Shown: piece after piece, positions 1-5,639 of the stretch
Layout: each line of letters begins with the position of its first letter
Position numbering within the stretch: the stretch's first letter is position 1
Source of the DNA: Acidobacteriota bacterium
GTDB lineage: Bacteria > Acidobacteriota > Vicinamibacteria > Vicinamibacterales > UBA8438
NCBI GenBank assembly: GCA_011523485.1
Contig: WTGR01000622.1
Coordinates: 1-6,600, forward strand
Reading direction: 5' to 3'
Length of the DNA: 6,600 nucleotides
The notes under the pieces: generated by a model
What the model was told of the DNA's origin: nothing
Databases searched by the model: none
Seen by the model: only the letters and a program-made list of their open reading frames with translations
Position numbers and translations under genes: made by a program

Positions 1-1
1 C

Positions 2-145
2 TTCGACGAGGAGATCGAGACGACGCTCGGGCGGTTCATGACGCTCATCGAGCCGCTGCTCCTGGTGATCATGGGCATCGTGATCGCCGGGTTGCTCCTG
101 GCGTTGTACTGGCCGTTGCTGCAACTCGGAGCCATCGCCTCATGA
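2..145 (+). CDS. gspF: GspF/PilC-family inner-membrane platform protein, C-terminal end (5' partial)
   Basis: This is the last 47 residues of a protein that begins before the window. The fragment reads FDEEIETTLGRFMTLIEPLL, then a long hydrophobic stretch (about residues 18-42) containing LVIMGIVIAGLLLALYWPLL. In the GspF/PilC family the second T2SSF domain ends the same way: an acidic helix, the 'EP' turn before the last membrane helix, a 'MG.IV.G' core and a closing '.PL'. The family member is the polytopic inner-membrane platform that couples the assembly ATPase to insertion of pilin or pseudopilin subunits. Its TGA stop overlaps the ATG of the ATPase gene in an ATGA (142-145), so the two are probably translationally coupled. 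The family call is firm from the ending and the neighbour; whether it belongs to secretion (GspF) or pilus (PilC) cannot be told from this fragment alone. Confidence 0.85.
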   Translation, partial: FDEEIETTLGRFMTLIEPLLLVIMGIVIAGLLLALYWPLLQLGAIAS

Positions 146-1806
146 CCGCCGATCGCGCGCCATCGGCCGCACCTGCCGGCATGGAGCGGGACACCGCCGC
201 GGGCGGACCGGCCGCGGCCGTCGACGCTGCGGCGGAGGTCGCCCGCGCGAGGGACCTCGCCGCGCGGTACCGGCTCGAGTACGTCGACATGGAGCGCTAC
301 TACGTCGATCAGGATCTGCTGCGGTCGATACCCGCCGACCTGATGCTGCGCTATCGTTTCGTTCCCCGGCGGCGCACCGGGGATGCGCTCGAGATCATCG
401 TGTCGGATCCGACCGACCTGCCGCTGATCGACGAGCTGGCGCTGCTGCTCGGGTCGGCGGTGACCGTGACCGTCGGGACACCCTCGGCCATCGAGTCGAT
501 CCTCACCCGGAGCGAGAGCTCGCAGCGCGTGCTCGACGAGGCCACCGAGAGCTTCCAGTTGCAGCTTCTCCGAGAGGAGGACGCGGCCGAGGAGAGTCTT
601 ACCGTCGAACGCCTGACCAGCGACATCAGCCCGGTGATAAAGCTGGTCGACTCGATGATCTACACGGCGATCCAGCGGCGCGCCAGCGACATCCACGTCG
701 AGACGCAGGACGATGCCCTGCACGTGAAGTACCGCATCGACGGCGTGCTGCAGGCGGCGATGCGACCCATCGACAAGCAGTTCCACAGCGCCGTGCTGTC
801 GCGCATCAAGGTGATGGCGGAGCTCGACATCGCCGAGAAACGGGTGCCGCAGGACGGGCGTTTCAAGCTGCGAATGCCCGGCAAGACCATCGACTTCCGG
901 GTGTCGATCATGCCCAGCATCCACGGCGAGGACGCGGTCATACGCATTCTCGACAAGGAATCGATCAGCGAGCAGTTCCGGGAGCTGCGGCTCGACATCC
1001 TGGGTTTCCCCGCGGACGAGCTGCGGCGTTTCCGCCGCGCCATCGCGGAACCGTACGGCATGGTGCTCGTGACCGGTCCGACCGGCAGCGGGAAGACGAC
1101 GACGCTGTACGGGGCGCTGGCGGAGATCACCTCGTTGGAGGACAAGATCGTCACCATCGAGGACCCGGTCGAGTACCAGCTCAAGGGGATCACCCAGATC
1201 CCGATCAACGAGCGCAAGGGGCTGACGTTCGCCCGCGGCCTGCGCTCGATTCTCCGCCACGATCCCGACAAGATCATGGTAGGGGAGATCCGCGACCCGG
1301 AGACCGCGCAGATCGCGATTCAATCCGCGCTCACGGGCCATCTGGTGTTCACCACCGTGCACGCGAACAACGTCATCGACGTGCTCGGCCGGTTCCTGCA
1401 CATGGGTGTCGAGGCGTACCAGTTCGTATCGGCCCTCAACTGCGTGCTCGCGCAGCGCCTCGTGCGGACGATTTGCCGGGACTGCCGGCATCCGGTGACG
1501 GTCCCGGAGGAAGAGCTCCGGGAAGCGAAGATCGATCCGGCCATCGCGGCGGAGCACACCTTCTACGCGGGCGGCGGCTGCATCGAGTGCGGCGGGACCG
1601 GCTACCGGGGCCGCACCGCGATATGCGAGCTGCTCGACCTGAGCGACCACCTGCGGGAGCTGATCCTGGGGCGGCGCCCCACGTCGGAGATAAAGCAGGC
1701 GGCGCGCGACGCCGGCATGCGCTTCCTGCGCGAATCGGCGGTCGAGCAGGTACTGCAGGGGAGGACCACCCTGCACGAAATCAACAAGGTCACCTTCGTT
1801 GCGTAG
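142..1806 (+). CDS. gspE: GspE/PilB-family secretion/pilus assembly ATPase
   Basis: A 554-residue hexameric cytoplasmic ATPase of the type II secretion / type IV pilus superfamily, which drives (pseudo)pilus growth. After an Ala-rich start (1-35) comes a T2SSE_N domain (about 38-124, with 'SDPTD' at 88-92). The N2 domain has ASDIHVE (181-187), YRIDGVL (197-203) and RVPQDGRF (234-241). The motor has Walker A GPTGSGKT (312-319), the Asp box TIEDPVE (338-344), Walker B IMVGEIRD (378-385) and the His box GHLVFTTVHAN (399-409). A zinc-type tetracysteine site is intact: C445/C448 and C480/C483. All catalytic motifs are present and the length is normal. Type IVa retraction ATPases (PilT) are shorter and lack the tetracysteine, so this is an extension/secretion type. 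The ATG at 142 sits in the ATGA overlap with the gene before it, with GGAG at 128-131; M14 (181) is a possible later start. GspE fits better than PilB because GspG-type pseudopilins follow, but the naming is not certain. Confidence 0.96.
   Translation: MTADRAPSAAPAGMERDTAAGGPAAAVDAAAEVARARDLAARYRLEYVDMERYYVDQDLLRSIPADLMLRYRFVPRRRTGDALEIIVSDPTDLPLIDELALLLGSAVTVTVGTPSAIESILTRSESSQRVLDEATESFQLQLLREEDAAEESLTVERLTSDISPVIKLVDSMIYTAIQRRASDIHVETQDDALHVKYRIDGVLQAAMRPIDKQFHSAVLSRIKVMAELDIAEKRVPQDGRFKLRMPGKTIDFRVSIMPSIHGEDAVIRILDKESISEQFRELRLDILGFPADELRRFRRAIAEPYGMVLVTGPTGSGKTTTLYGALAEITSLEDKIVTIEDPVEYQLKGITQIPINERKGLTFARGLRSILRHDPDKIMVGEIRDPETAQIAIQSALTGHLVFTTVHANNVIDVLGRFLHMGVEAYQFVSALNCVLAQRLVRTICRDCRHPVTVPEEELREAKIDPAIAAEHTFYAGGGCIECGGTGYRGRTAICELLDLSDHLRELILGRRPTSEIKQAARDAGMRFLRESAVEQVLQGRTTLHEINKVTFVA
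1786..1801 (+). promoter_or_regulatory. Ribosome binding site and TTG start of the PilM-like gene
   Basis: AAGG at 1786-1789 lies 9 bases before a TTG codon at 1799-1801, inside the last codons of the ATPase gene. The TTG frame gives an N-terminus (SLFTTPG followed by a beta strand) that looks like the usual short PilM lead-in before the first actin-fold strand. The next plausible initiators are GTG codons at about residues 26-31, inside that fold. This supports a TTG start with an 8-base overlap with the gene before it. Confidence 0.55.
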
Positions 1807-2770
1807 CAGCCTGCTGCGGTCACTGTTCACGACCCCCGGTCCGGCGGTCGCCGTCTCGATCGCGCCGGAGCAGGTGGCGGCGGTGCACGTGGAATCGGGC
1901 CCGAAGGGGCCGCTGGTGCGGGGGCACGCGCGGTTGCCCCTGCCCCCGGGAGCCGTGACGCCCGCCGTCCAGGGTACGAACCTCGCGGACCCGGCCGCGG
2001 TCGCCGAAGCACTGGACGGCGTGCTGCGGCGGCTTCCACGCCGCCCGCGCCGGATCGGGCTCCTGCTGCCGGATGCCGCGGCCAAGGTATCGATGGTGCG
2101 GTTCGCCAGCGTGCCGGCCCGGGCCGCGGATCTCGACCCCATGCTGCGCTGGCAGGTACGCAAGACCGTGCCGTTCGACGTGGACGAGGCCCAGGTGGAC
2201 TGGATGCCGGGCCGGACGACCGCCCGGGACGAGCAGGAATTCGTCACGGTTCTGGCGCACCGTGCGGTGGTCGAGGAGTACGAGCGGGTCTGCGCGGCGG
2301 CGGGAATGCACGCCGGGCTGGTGGACCTGCTGGGCTTCAGCCTGATCGAGGCGGCGGTCGCGTGCGGCGCGACCGACCCGACCGCGGATTGGCTGCTCGT
2401 GCTCGTCGGTGGAGGCTCGAGCACGCTCGCCGTGGTGCGCGATCGGCATCCGCTCCTGTTCCGGACCGTGGCGGACGGGCAGCCGCCGGGCGACCTCGTG
2501 CACCAGACGGCGATGTACTACGAGGACCGGCTCGGGGGCGGTGGGCTCTCCCACGCGCTGATCGCCGGGAACGGCGCAGCGCGGCACGGTCTCGAGGCCA
2601 TCCGGCGGGTGATCGAGGGCCGGCTCGGGATTGCCGTGGAGCCGATTGCGAAGCGGCTCGCGCGCCTGCTGCCGGACCGGGACGGGCTCGATGCCGCCGC
2701 GCTCGACGGCCTGGCGGCGCCCCTGGGACTGCTCCTCCGAGAGCGTCCGTCGCGGCGGGCGCCGGCATGA
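1799..2770 (+). CDS. pilM: PilM-like (GspL cytoplasmic-domain-like) actin-fold protein
   Basis: A 323-residue cytoplasmic protein between an assembly ATPase and a PilN gene, the standard place for PilM. PilM is an actin/FtsA-like protein that binds the N-terminal tail of PilN and links the ATPase to the alignment complex; in classical type II secretion this is the cytoplasmic half of GspL. Recognisable blocks are the first strand (VAVSIAPEQVAAVHVE, 17-32), a PilM-type segment LRWQVRKTVPFDVDEAQVDW (116-135), a phosphate-2-like block VLVGGGSSTLAVV (201-213), an adenosine-loop-like ALIAGNGA (253-260) and a closing LGLLLR (309-314). No membrane segment is visible. Oddities: the start codon is TTG, and both phosphate motifs are degenerate. 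The usual Asp-Ile-Gly of the first strand is Ser20-Ile-Ala22, the usual Lys is Ala27, and the Asp before the second Gly loop is Leu202. I infer weak or no nucleotide binding. The family call rests on block order and context. Confidence 0.82.
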   Translation: MRSSLLRSLFTTPGPAVAVSIAPEQVAAVHVESGPKGPLVRGHARLPLPPGAVTPAVQGTNLADPAAVAEALDGVLRRLPRRPRRIGLLLPDAAAKVSMVRFASVPARAADLDPMLRWQVRKTVPFDVDEAQVDWMPGRTTARDEQEFVTVLAHRAVVEEYERVCAAAGMHAGLVDLLGFSLIEAAVACGATDPTADWLLVLVGGGSSTLAVVRDRHPLLFRTVADGQPPGDLVHQTAMYYEDRLGGGGLSHALIAGNGAARHGLEAIRRVIEGRLGIAVEPIAKRLARLLPDRDGLDAAALDGLAAPLGLLLRERPSRRAPA

Positions 2771-2774
2771 GGTG
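2769..2774 (+). promoter_or_regulatory. Ribosome binding site of pilN
   Basis: GAGGTG overlaps the TGA stop of the PilM-like gene and lies 6 bases before the ATG at 2781. It matches the anti-Shine-Dalgarno consensus well and fixes the pilN start at the Met of MNLATRPFYNER. An open frame extends upstream of this ATG, but it only runs antiparallel to family expectations and overlaps the PilM-like gene out of frame, so it is not used. Confidence 0.7.
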
Positions 2775-2780
2775 GCGAGG

Positions 2781-3365
2781 ATGAATCTGGCGACGCGACC
2801 GTTCTACAACGAACGTGCGGTCCATCTCGTCGTGGCGGCCCTCGGGCTCGCGATCGTCGCGATCCTGGCGTCGGAGATCGTCCGCGTCGTGGCGCTGTCG
2901 CGGGCGCACGGCGAGCTGACGCTGGCGGCGGAGACGGCGGAAGGCGAAGCGGCCGCCGTCTCGACCCGAACGGCGCGACTCGAGCGGGAGATGCCCCGCG
3001 ACGCCAGGGCCACGGTGGTCGCCGCGGCGGAAGAGGTCAACCGGCTGATCGAGCAGCGGCTGTTCTCGTGGACCGCCTTCTTCAACGTCATCGAGCAGAC
3101 CCTGCCGGCGGGCGTGATGCTGACGGCGGTTCGTCCAGACGCGGACGAAGAGGGGACCAGCGTCGATCTGGCGGTGATCGGCCGCACCGTCGCCGACATC
3201 GAGGAGTTCATCCGACGACTCGAGGAGACCGGAGTCTTCGCGGACGTGCTGGCCCGGCAGGGCGAGCTGAACGAGGAGGGCATGTACCGGGCGCAGTTGC
3301 GCGGGCGCCTCGTGCGCCTCGACGAAACGACGGCCGGCCGGGACGAGCTCGCGGAGGGAGCATGA
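2781..3365 (+). CDS. pilN: PilN-family alignment-complex protein (GspL periplasmic-domain-like)
   Basis: A 194-residue bitopic inner-membrane protein. Residues 1-13 (MNLATRPFYNERA) are the short cytoplasmic tail that in the PilN family docks onto PilM; the NLATRPFYNER form is a well-known variant of the NLLP.R motif. A membrane helix follows (about 15-38), then an Ala/Glu-rich, probably coiled-coil stretch (40-92). Last is the periplasmic ferredoxin-like domain (95-178), opening with the family signature FSWTAFFNVIEQTLPAGV and containing a ADIEEFIRRLE helix (138-147). The final 15 residues are acidic and probably loose. Length is typical for the family. PilN heterodimerises with PilO in the periplasm and connects the cytoplasmic ring to the rest of the machine. 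The gene begins 10 bases after the PilM-like gene and ends in an ATGA overlap with the next, so it is coupled on both sides. Confidence 0.9.
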   Translation: MNLATRPFYNERAVHLVVAALGLAIVAILASEIVRVVALSRAHGELTLAAETAEGEAAAVSTRTARLEREMPRDARATVVAAAEEVNRLIEQRLFSWTAFFNVIEQTLPAGVMLTAVRPDADEEGTSVDLAVIGRTVADIEEFIRRLEETGVFADVLARQGELNEEGMYRAQLRGRLVRLDETTAGRDELAEGA

Positions 3366-3961
3366 GCCGGACCCTCGCGTTCGTTCGGCGCGTGGTCGCG
3401 GAGAAGCGCGTCGTCGCCCTGCTGCTGGCGATCGGCCTGATCGTCGACGCCGGACTCTATGCCCTCGTGGTCTATCCGGAGTTCGTCAGGGTGGAGAACG
3501 CCGGTCTGCGCGCGGCGGCGGCCGCCGCCGAACTGGAAGCGGCGCGACGGCGCTTCGAGACCGCGCGCCTCGCGGCGGACGGGATGGCGCGCGCCGAGGC
3601 CGGACTGCTTGCGTTCCACCGGGAGATTCTGCCGCGTGACCTGGCCGGCGCCCGCGCGCTGACGTTCGCCCGACTCGCGGGGCTCGCGTCCGAGCACGCG
3701 CTGTTGATGGAACGGCGCGCTTCGGCGACGGACCGCGAAGAAGGCAGCCTCCTGGCGCGCTTGCAGGTCTCGATGCTGCTCAGCGGCGCCTACCGGGACA
3801 TCCGCCGCTTCATCCACGCACTCGAGACCGCGCCCGAGTTTCTCGTCATCGAGGAGATCGTCCTGAGCCGGGGAGACGAGTCGGAGGCCGGCGAAGTGCT
3901 GAACCTGGTGCTCTCCACGTACTATCGACACCATGACCATGCGGAGCGCGTCGAGCGCTAG
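3362..3961 (+). CDS. PilO/GspM-like alignment-complex protein
   Basis: A 199-residue bitopic inner-membrane protein directly after pilN. It has a short basic cytoplasmic start (1-15), one membrane helix (about 17-38, ALLLAIGLIVDAGLYALVV), a long Ala/Arg/Glu heptad-like coiled coil (43-90) and a C-terminal alpha/beta domain (96-190). The last domain contains SGAYRDIRRFIHALETAPEF (141-160), the helix typical of PilO and GspM ferredoxin-like domains, followed by two strands (LVIEEIVLS and NLVLSTYYR). Predicted partner: PilN, with which it would form the periplasmic alignment dimer. Sequence conservation in this family is low, so the call rests on topology, the domain signature and position. The ATG at 3362 overlaps the pilN stop as ATGA, with GGAGGG just upstream (about 3355-3360). 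Its tail may overlap the first pseudopilin gene by 29 bases. Whether PilO or GspM is the better name is open. Confidence 0.8.
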   Translation: MSRTLAFVRRVVAEKRVVALLLAIGLIVDAGLYALVVYPEFVRVENAGLRAAAAAAELEAARRRFETARLAADGMARAEAGLLAFHREILPRDLAGARALTFARLAGLASEHALLMERRASATDREEGSLLARLQVSMLLSGAYRDIRRFIHALETAPEFLVIEEIVLSRGDESEAGEVLNLVLSTYYRHHDHAERVER

Positions 3962-4490
3962 CAGTCCGCGCCGCAGAAGCGGCCCGTGGAGGGTCGCGCT
4001 CCGGCGTGTGCGCGGGCGCCCTGGCCGCGGAACGCGCGGCTACTCCTTCGTCGAGTTGCTCGTGGTCAGCAGCATTCTGCTGATCCTCGCGTCGGCGGTG
4101 GCGCCGCTCGCGCAGGTGACGATGCAGCGCCAGCGGGAAACCGAGCTGCGGCGGACCCTGCGCGAGATGCGGACGGCCATCGACCGCTACAAGGACGCGG
4201 TGGACCTCGGCGTCATCGGCGGTACGGATATCGATCCGGAGAACCGGGGCTATCCGCCCAGCCTCGAGACACTGGTGGAGGGCGTGGAGCCGGTCGACGA
4301 GAACGCCGGCGGCGTGCTGCGCTTCCTGCGGCGGATTCCGATCGACCCGATGACGAAAGGCACCGACTGGGGCCTGCGCTCCTACCAGGACGATCCGGAC
4401 GCGACACGTTGGGGTGGGGACAATGTGTACGACGTCTACACACGGTCGCGGGGCACGGCACTCGACGGCACGCGCTACCGGGACTGGTGA
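3933..4490 (+). CDS. GspG-like pseudopilin 1 (type II secretion), start uncertain
   Basis: A class III signal peptide protein of 185 residues from the ATG at 3933. The prepilin peptidase site is G36|YSFVE41, with Glu at +5, followed by the hydrophobic N-terminal helix (37-60) that anchors the subunit and packs the filament core. The globular part has an extended amphipathic helix (64-90), YPPSLETLVEG (107-117), an R-IPIDPMT block (134-141), DWG (145-147), a QDDP loop (152-155), and the ending NVYDVY...ALDGTRYRDW (164-185). These are recognisable in GspG-like pseudopilins; the C-terminal Asp-rich loop sits where GspG proteins bind calcium. The ATG start gives an unusually long, Arg/Ser-rich leader of 36 residues and overlaps the gene before it by 29 bases, without a clear ribosome site. 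A GTG at 4008 gives an 11-residue leader, more usual for this class, but the nearest GGAGG (3988-3992) is 15 bases away. Either start yields the same mature protein. Confidence 0.9.
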   Translation: MTMRSASSASSPRRRSGPWRVALRRVRGRPGRGTRGYSFVELLVVSSILLILASAVAPLAQVTMQRQRETELRRTLREMRTAIDRYKDAVDLGVIGGTDIDPENRGYPPSLETLVEGVEPVDENAGGVLRFLRRIPIDPMTKGTDWGLRSYQDDPDATRWGGDNVYDVYTRSRGTALDGTRYRDW

Positions 4491-4494
4491 GACG

Positions 4495-4890
4495 ATGCGG
4501 GACTGGCGGAACGCGCGCGGCTGGACGCTCATCGAGCTGACGATCGTCATCTCGCTGATCACCGTGCTGTCGACGATTGCCCTCGTCGGCTACGGCAACG
4601 CGGTGGCGCGCGCGCGCGAGGCGGTGCTCAAGGAGGATCTCTTCCGCATGCGCGACGCCATCGATCAGCACTACGCCGACCTCGGGGAATACCCCCCGGA
4701 TCTGCACGCCCTGGTGAGCGCCGGCTATCTGCGTGCGATTCCCGAGGATCCGATGACGCGCTCGTCCGGGACCTGGGTGGTCGTGCCGGCGGAACCGGAT
4801 CCGGCGGATCCGTTCGTGCAGGGCGTCTATGACATCAGGAGCGGATCCGAGGGGATCGCCCTCGACGGCACCACCTACGCCGACTGGTAG
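4495..4890 (+). CDS. gspG: GspG-like pseudopilin 2 (probable major pseudopilin)
   Basis: A 131-residue pseudopilin starting at the ATG at 4495, which has GGTGA (4486-4490) four bases upstream and a nine-residue leader. A longer open frame begins further upstream, but it would put a long unlikely leader inside the gene before it. The cleavage site is G9|WTLIE14 with Glu at +5, then a hydrophobic helix (10-31) and an amphipathic helix rich in Arg/Glu (38-60). The head has LGEYPPDLHALVSAGYLR (63-80), IPEDPMT (82-88), a Trp (93) and a closing VYDIRSGSEGIALDGTTYAD (111-130) plus Trp131. It is the most compact and typical of the three, close to the usual GspG size, so I infer it is the main filament subunit, though this is not shown by sequence. 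The C-terminal SGSEG...LDG loop resembles a shortened version of the GspG calcium loop. Four bases separate it from the gene before. Confidence 0.93.
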   Translation: MRDWRNARGWTLIELTIVISLITVLSTIALVGYGNAVARAREAVLKEDLFRMRDAIDQHYADLGEYPPDLHALVSAGYLRAIPEDPMTRSSGTWVVVPAEPDPADPFVQGVYDIRSGSEGIALDGTTYADW

Positions 4891-4903
4891 GGACCGCGTG
4901 AAG

Positions 4904-5617
4904 ATGCGCCGGCGACTGCGGGGGCAGCGGGGGTTCGCGATGGCGGCCATGCTCGTCGTTCTCGCCATCATGAGCCTCATGTTGTCGATGGCGCTCCCCG
5001 CCTGGCGCCACGCGGCGCAGCGCGAGCGCGAGGCCGAGCTGATCTTCCGCGGCGAGCAGTACGCGCGGGCGATCATGCTCTATCAGCGGCAGACCCCCGG
5101 CGCCTATCCACCCGACGTCGATACGCTCGTGGAGGGCAGGTTCCTGCGCCGCGCCTACCGCGATCCGATGACTGCCGGCGGTGAGTTCCGCCTCATTCTG
5201 CAGTCGGAGTTGTCGGAGTTCGGCGGTGCGGGGGGCAACGGGTCGCCAGCGGGCGGCGCAACCCCGGAAGCGGGGCGCGGGGCGCGGCGTTCGGACGACG
5301 ACGCGCGGAACAGACCGGGATTCATGCGGGGCGTCCGGCCGTTCGCGAATCGGGACGAGCGCGAGCCCGGGGGCGTGGACGGCAACATCGCCGGCGTCGT
5401 GAGCCGCAGCGAGGAGGCTTCGATCGCCCTCTACAAGGGGCAGTCGAGGTACAGCGACTGGGTCTTTCTCGGCGAGGGTTCGGCAGTGGGAGAGGCCGGC
5501 GGCGAGGCAGGGCAGCCGCAGCCGGGTCTGTCGGATCCCTTCGGCGGACCCTCGAGGCGGGGAGCGGAAATCGGCCCGGGAGCGTTCCGACAGGGCCGCG
5601 GCGGTGGCGGACGATGA
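4904..5617 (+). CDS. Pseudopilin-like protein 3, lacking Glu+5 and with Gly/Arg-rich extensions
   Basis: A 237-residue protein (239 from the GTG at 4898). Its leader ends RGQRG10|FAMAA15: a normal prepilin peptidase Gly/Phe site, but position +5 is Ala, not Glu. A hydrophobic helix (11-33), an amphipathic helix (39-62), GAYPPDVDTLVEGRFL (66-81) and YRDPMT (85-90) match the blocks of the two preceding pseudopilins. A low-complexity Gly/Ser/Arg/Asp linker (107-158) follows, then IAGVVSRSEEASIALYKG (162-179) and SRYSDWVF (181-188), then a Gly/Pro/Arg-rich tail (190-237) that looks disordered. Loss of Glu+5 is known in the minor tip pseudopilin GspK, so a minor or tip subunit is plausible, but I see no GspK alpha-helical insert domain; the name is only an analogy. 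AGGGA (4889-4893) lies 4 bases before the GTG and 10 before the ATG, so the start is uncertain by two codons. Last gene of the operon. Confidence 0.85.
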   Translation: MRRRLRGQRGFAMAAMLVVLAIMSLMLSMALPAWRHAAQREREAELIFRGEQYARAIMLYQRQTPGAYPPDVDTLVEGRFLRRAYRDPMTAGGEFRLILQSELSEFGGAGGNGSPAGGATPEAGRGARRSDDDARNRPGFMRGVRPFANRDEREPGGVDGNIAGVVSRSEEASIALYKGQSRYSDWVFLGEGSAVGEAGGEAGQPQPGLSDPFGGPSRRGAEIGPGAFRQGRGGGGR

Positions 5618-5639
5618 CGGTGACGGTCAGTCGCCCGCC
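5606..5639. terminator. Imperfect hairpin over the convergent gene ends, candidate bidirectional terminator
   Basis: GGCGGACGATGAC (5606-5618) can pair with GTCAGTCGCCCGCC (5626-5639) to give 13 base pairs with one A/C mismatch (5611/5634) and one bulged G (5630), around a 7-base loop (5619-5625). Both stop codons lie in the stem and pair with each other. There is no T-run on either side, so it would be a poor classical intrinsic terminator; it may still stop or protect transcripts from both directions. Two TGA codons facing each other always pair, so only the flanking match is informative. Confidence 0.4.

Noticed and set aside
1820..2587. Minus-strand open frame of 255 codons opposite the PilM-like gene
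   Set aside because: Composition is typical of an antisense shadow (Arg/His/Pro-rich), and the opposite strand has conserved PilM blocks throughout.
2804..3940. Long minus-strand open frame (378 codons) opposite pilN and the PilO-like gene
   Set aside because: It mirrors two well-supported plus-strand genes in GC-rich DNA; its product is Arg/Gln/His-rich without recognisable domains.
4606..4619. GCGCGCGCGCG run as a possible regulatory or Z-DNA element
   Set aside because: It encodes Val-Ala-Arg-Ala-Arg-Glu in the amphipathic helix of pseudopilin 2, and such Ala/Arg codon runs are ordinary at this GC content.
4746..4848. Four GGATCC palindromes within about 100 bases
   Set aside because: They arise from Asp-Pro and Gly-Ser/Glu codons (GAT CCG is a favoured pair throughout the window); spacing is irregular and there is no other repeat structure.
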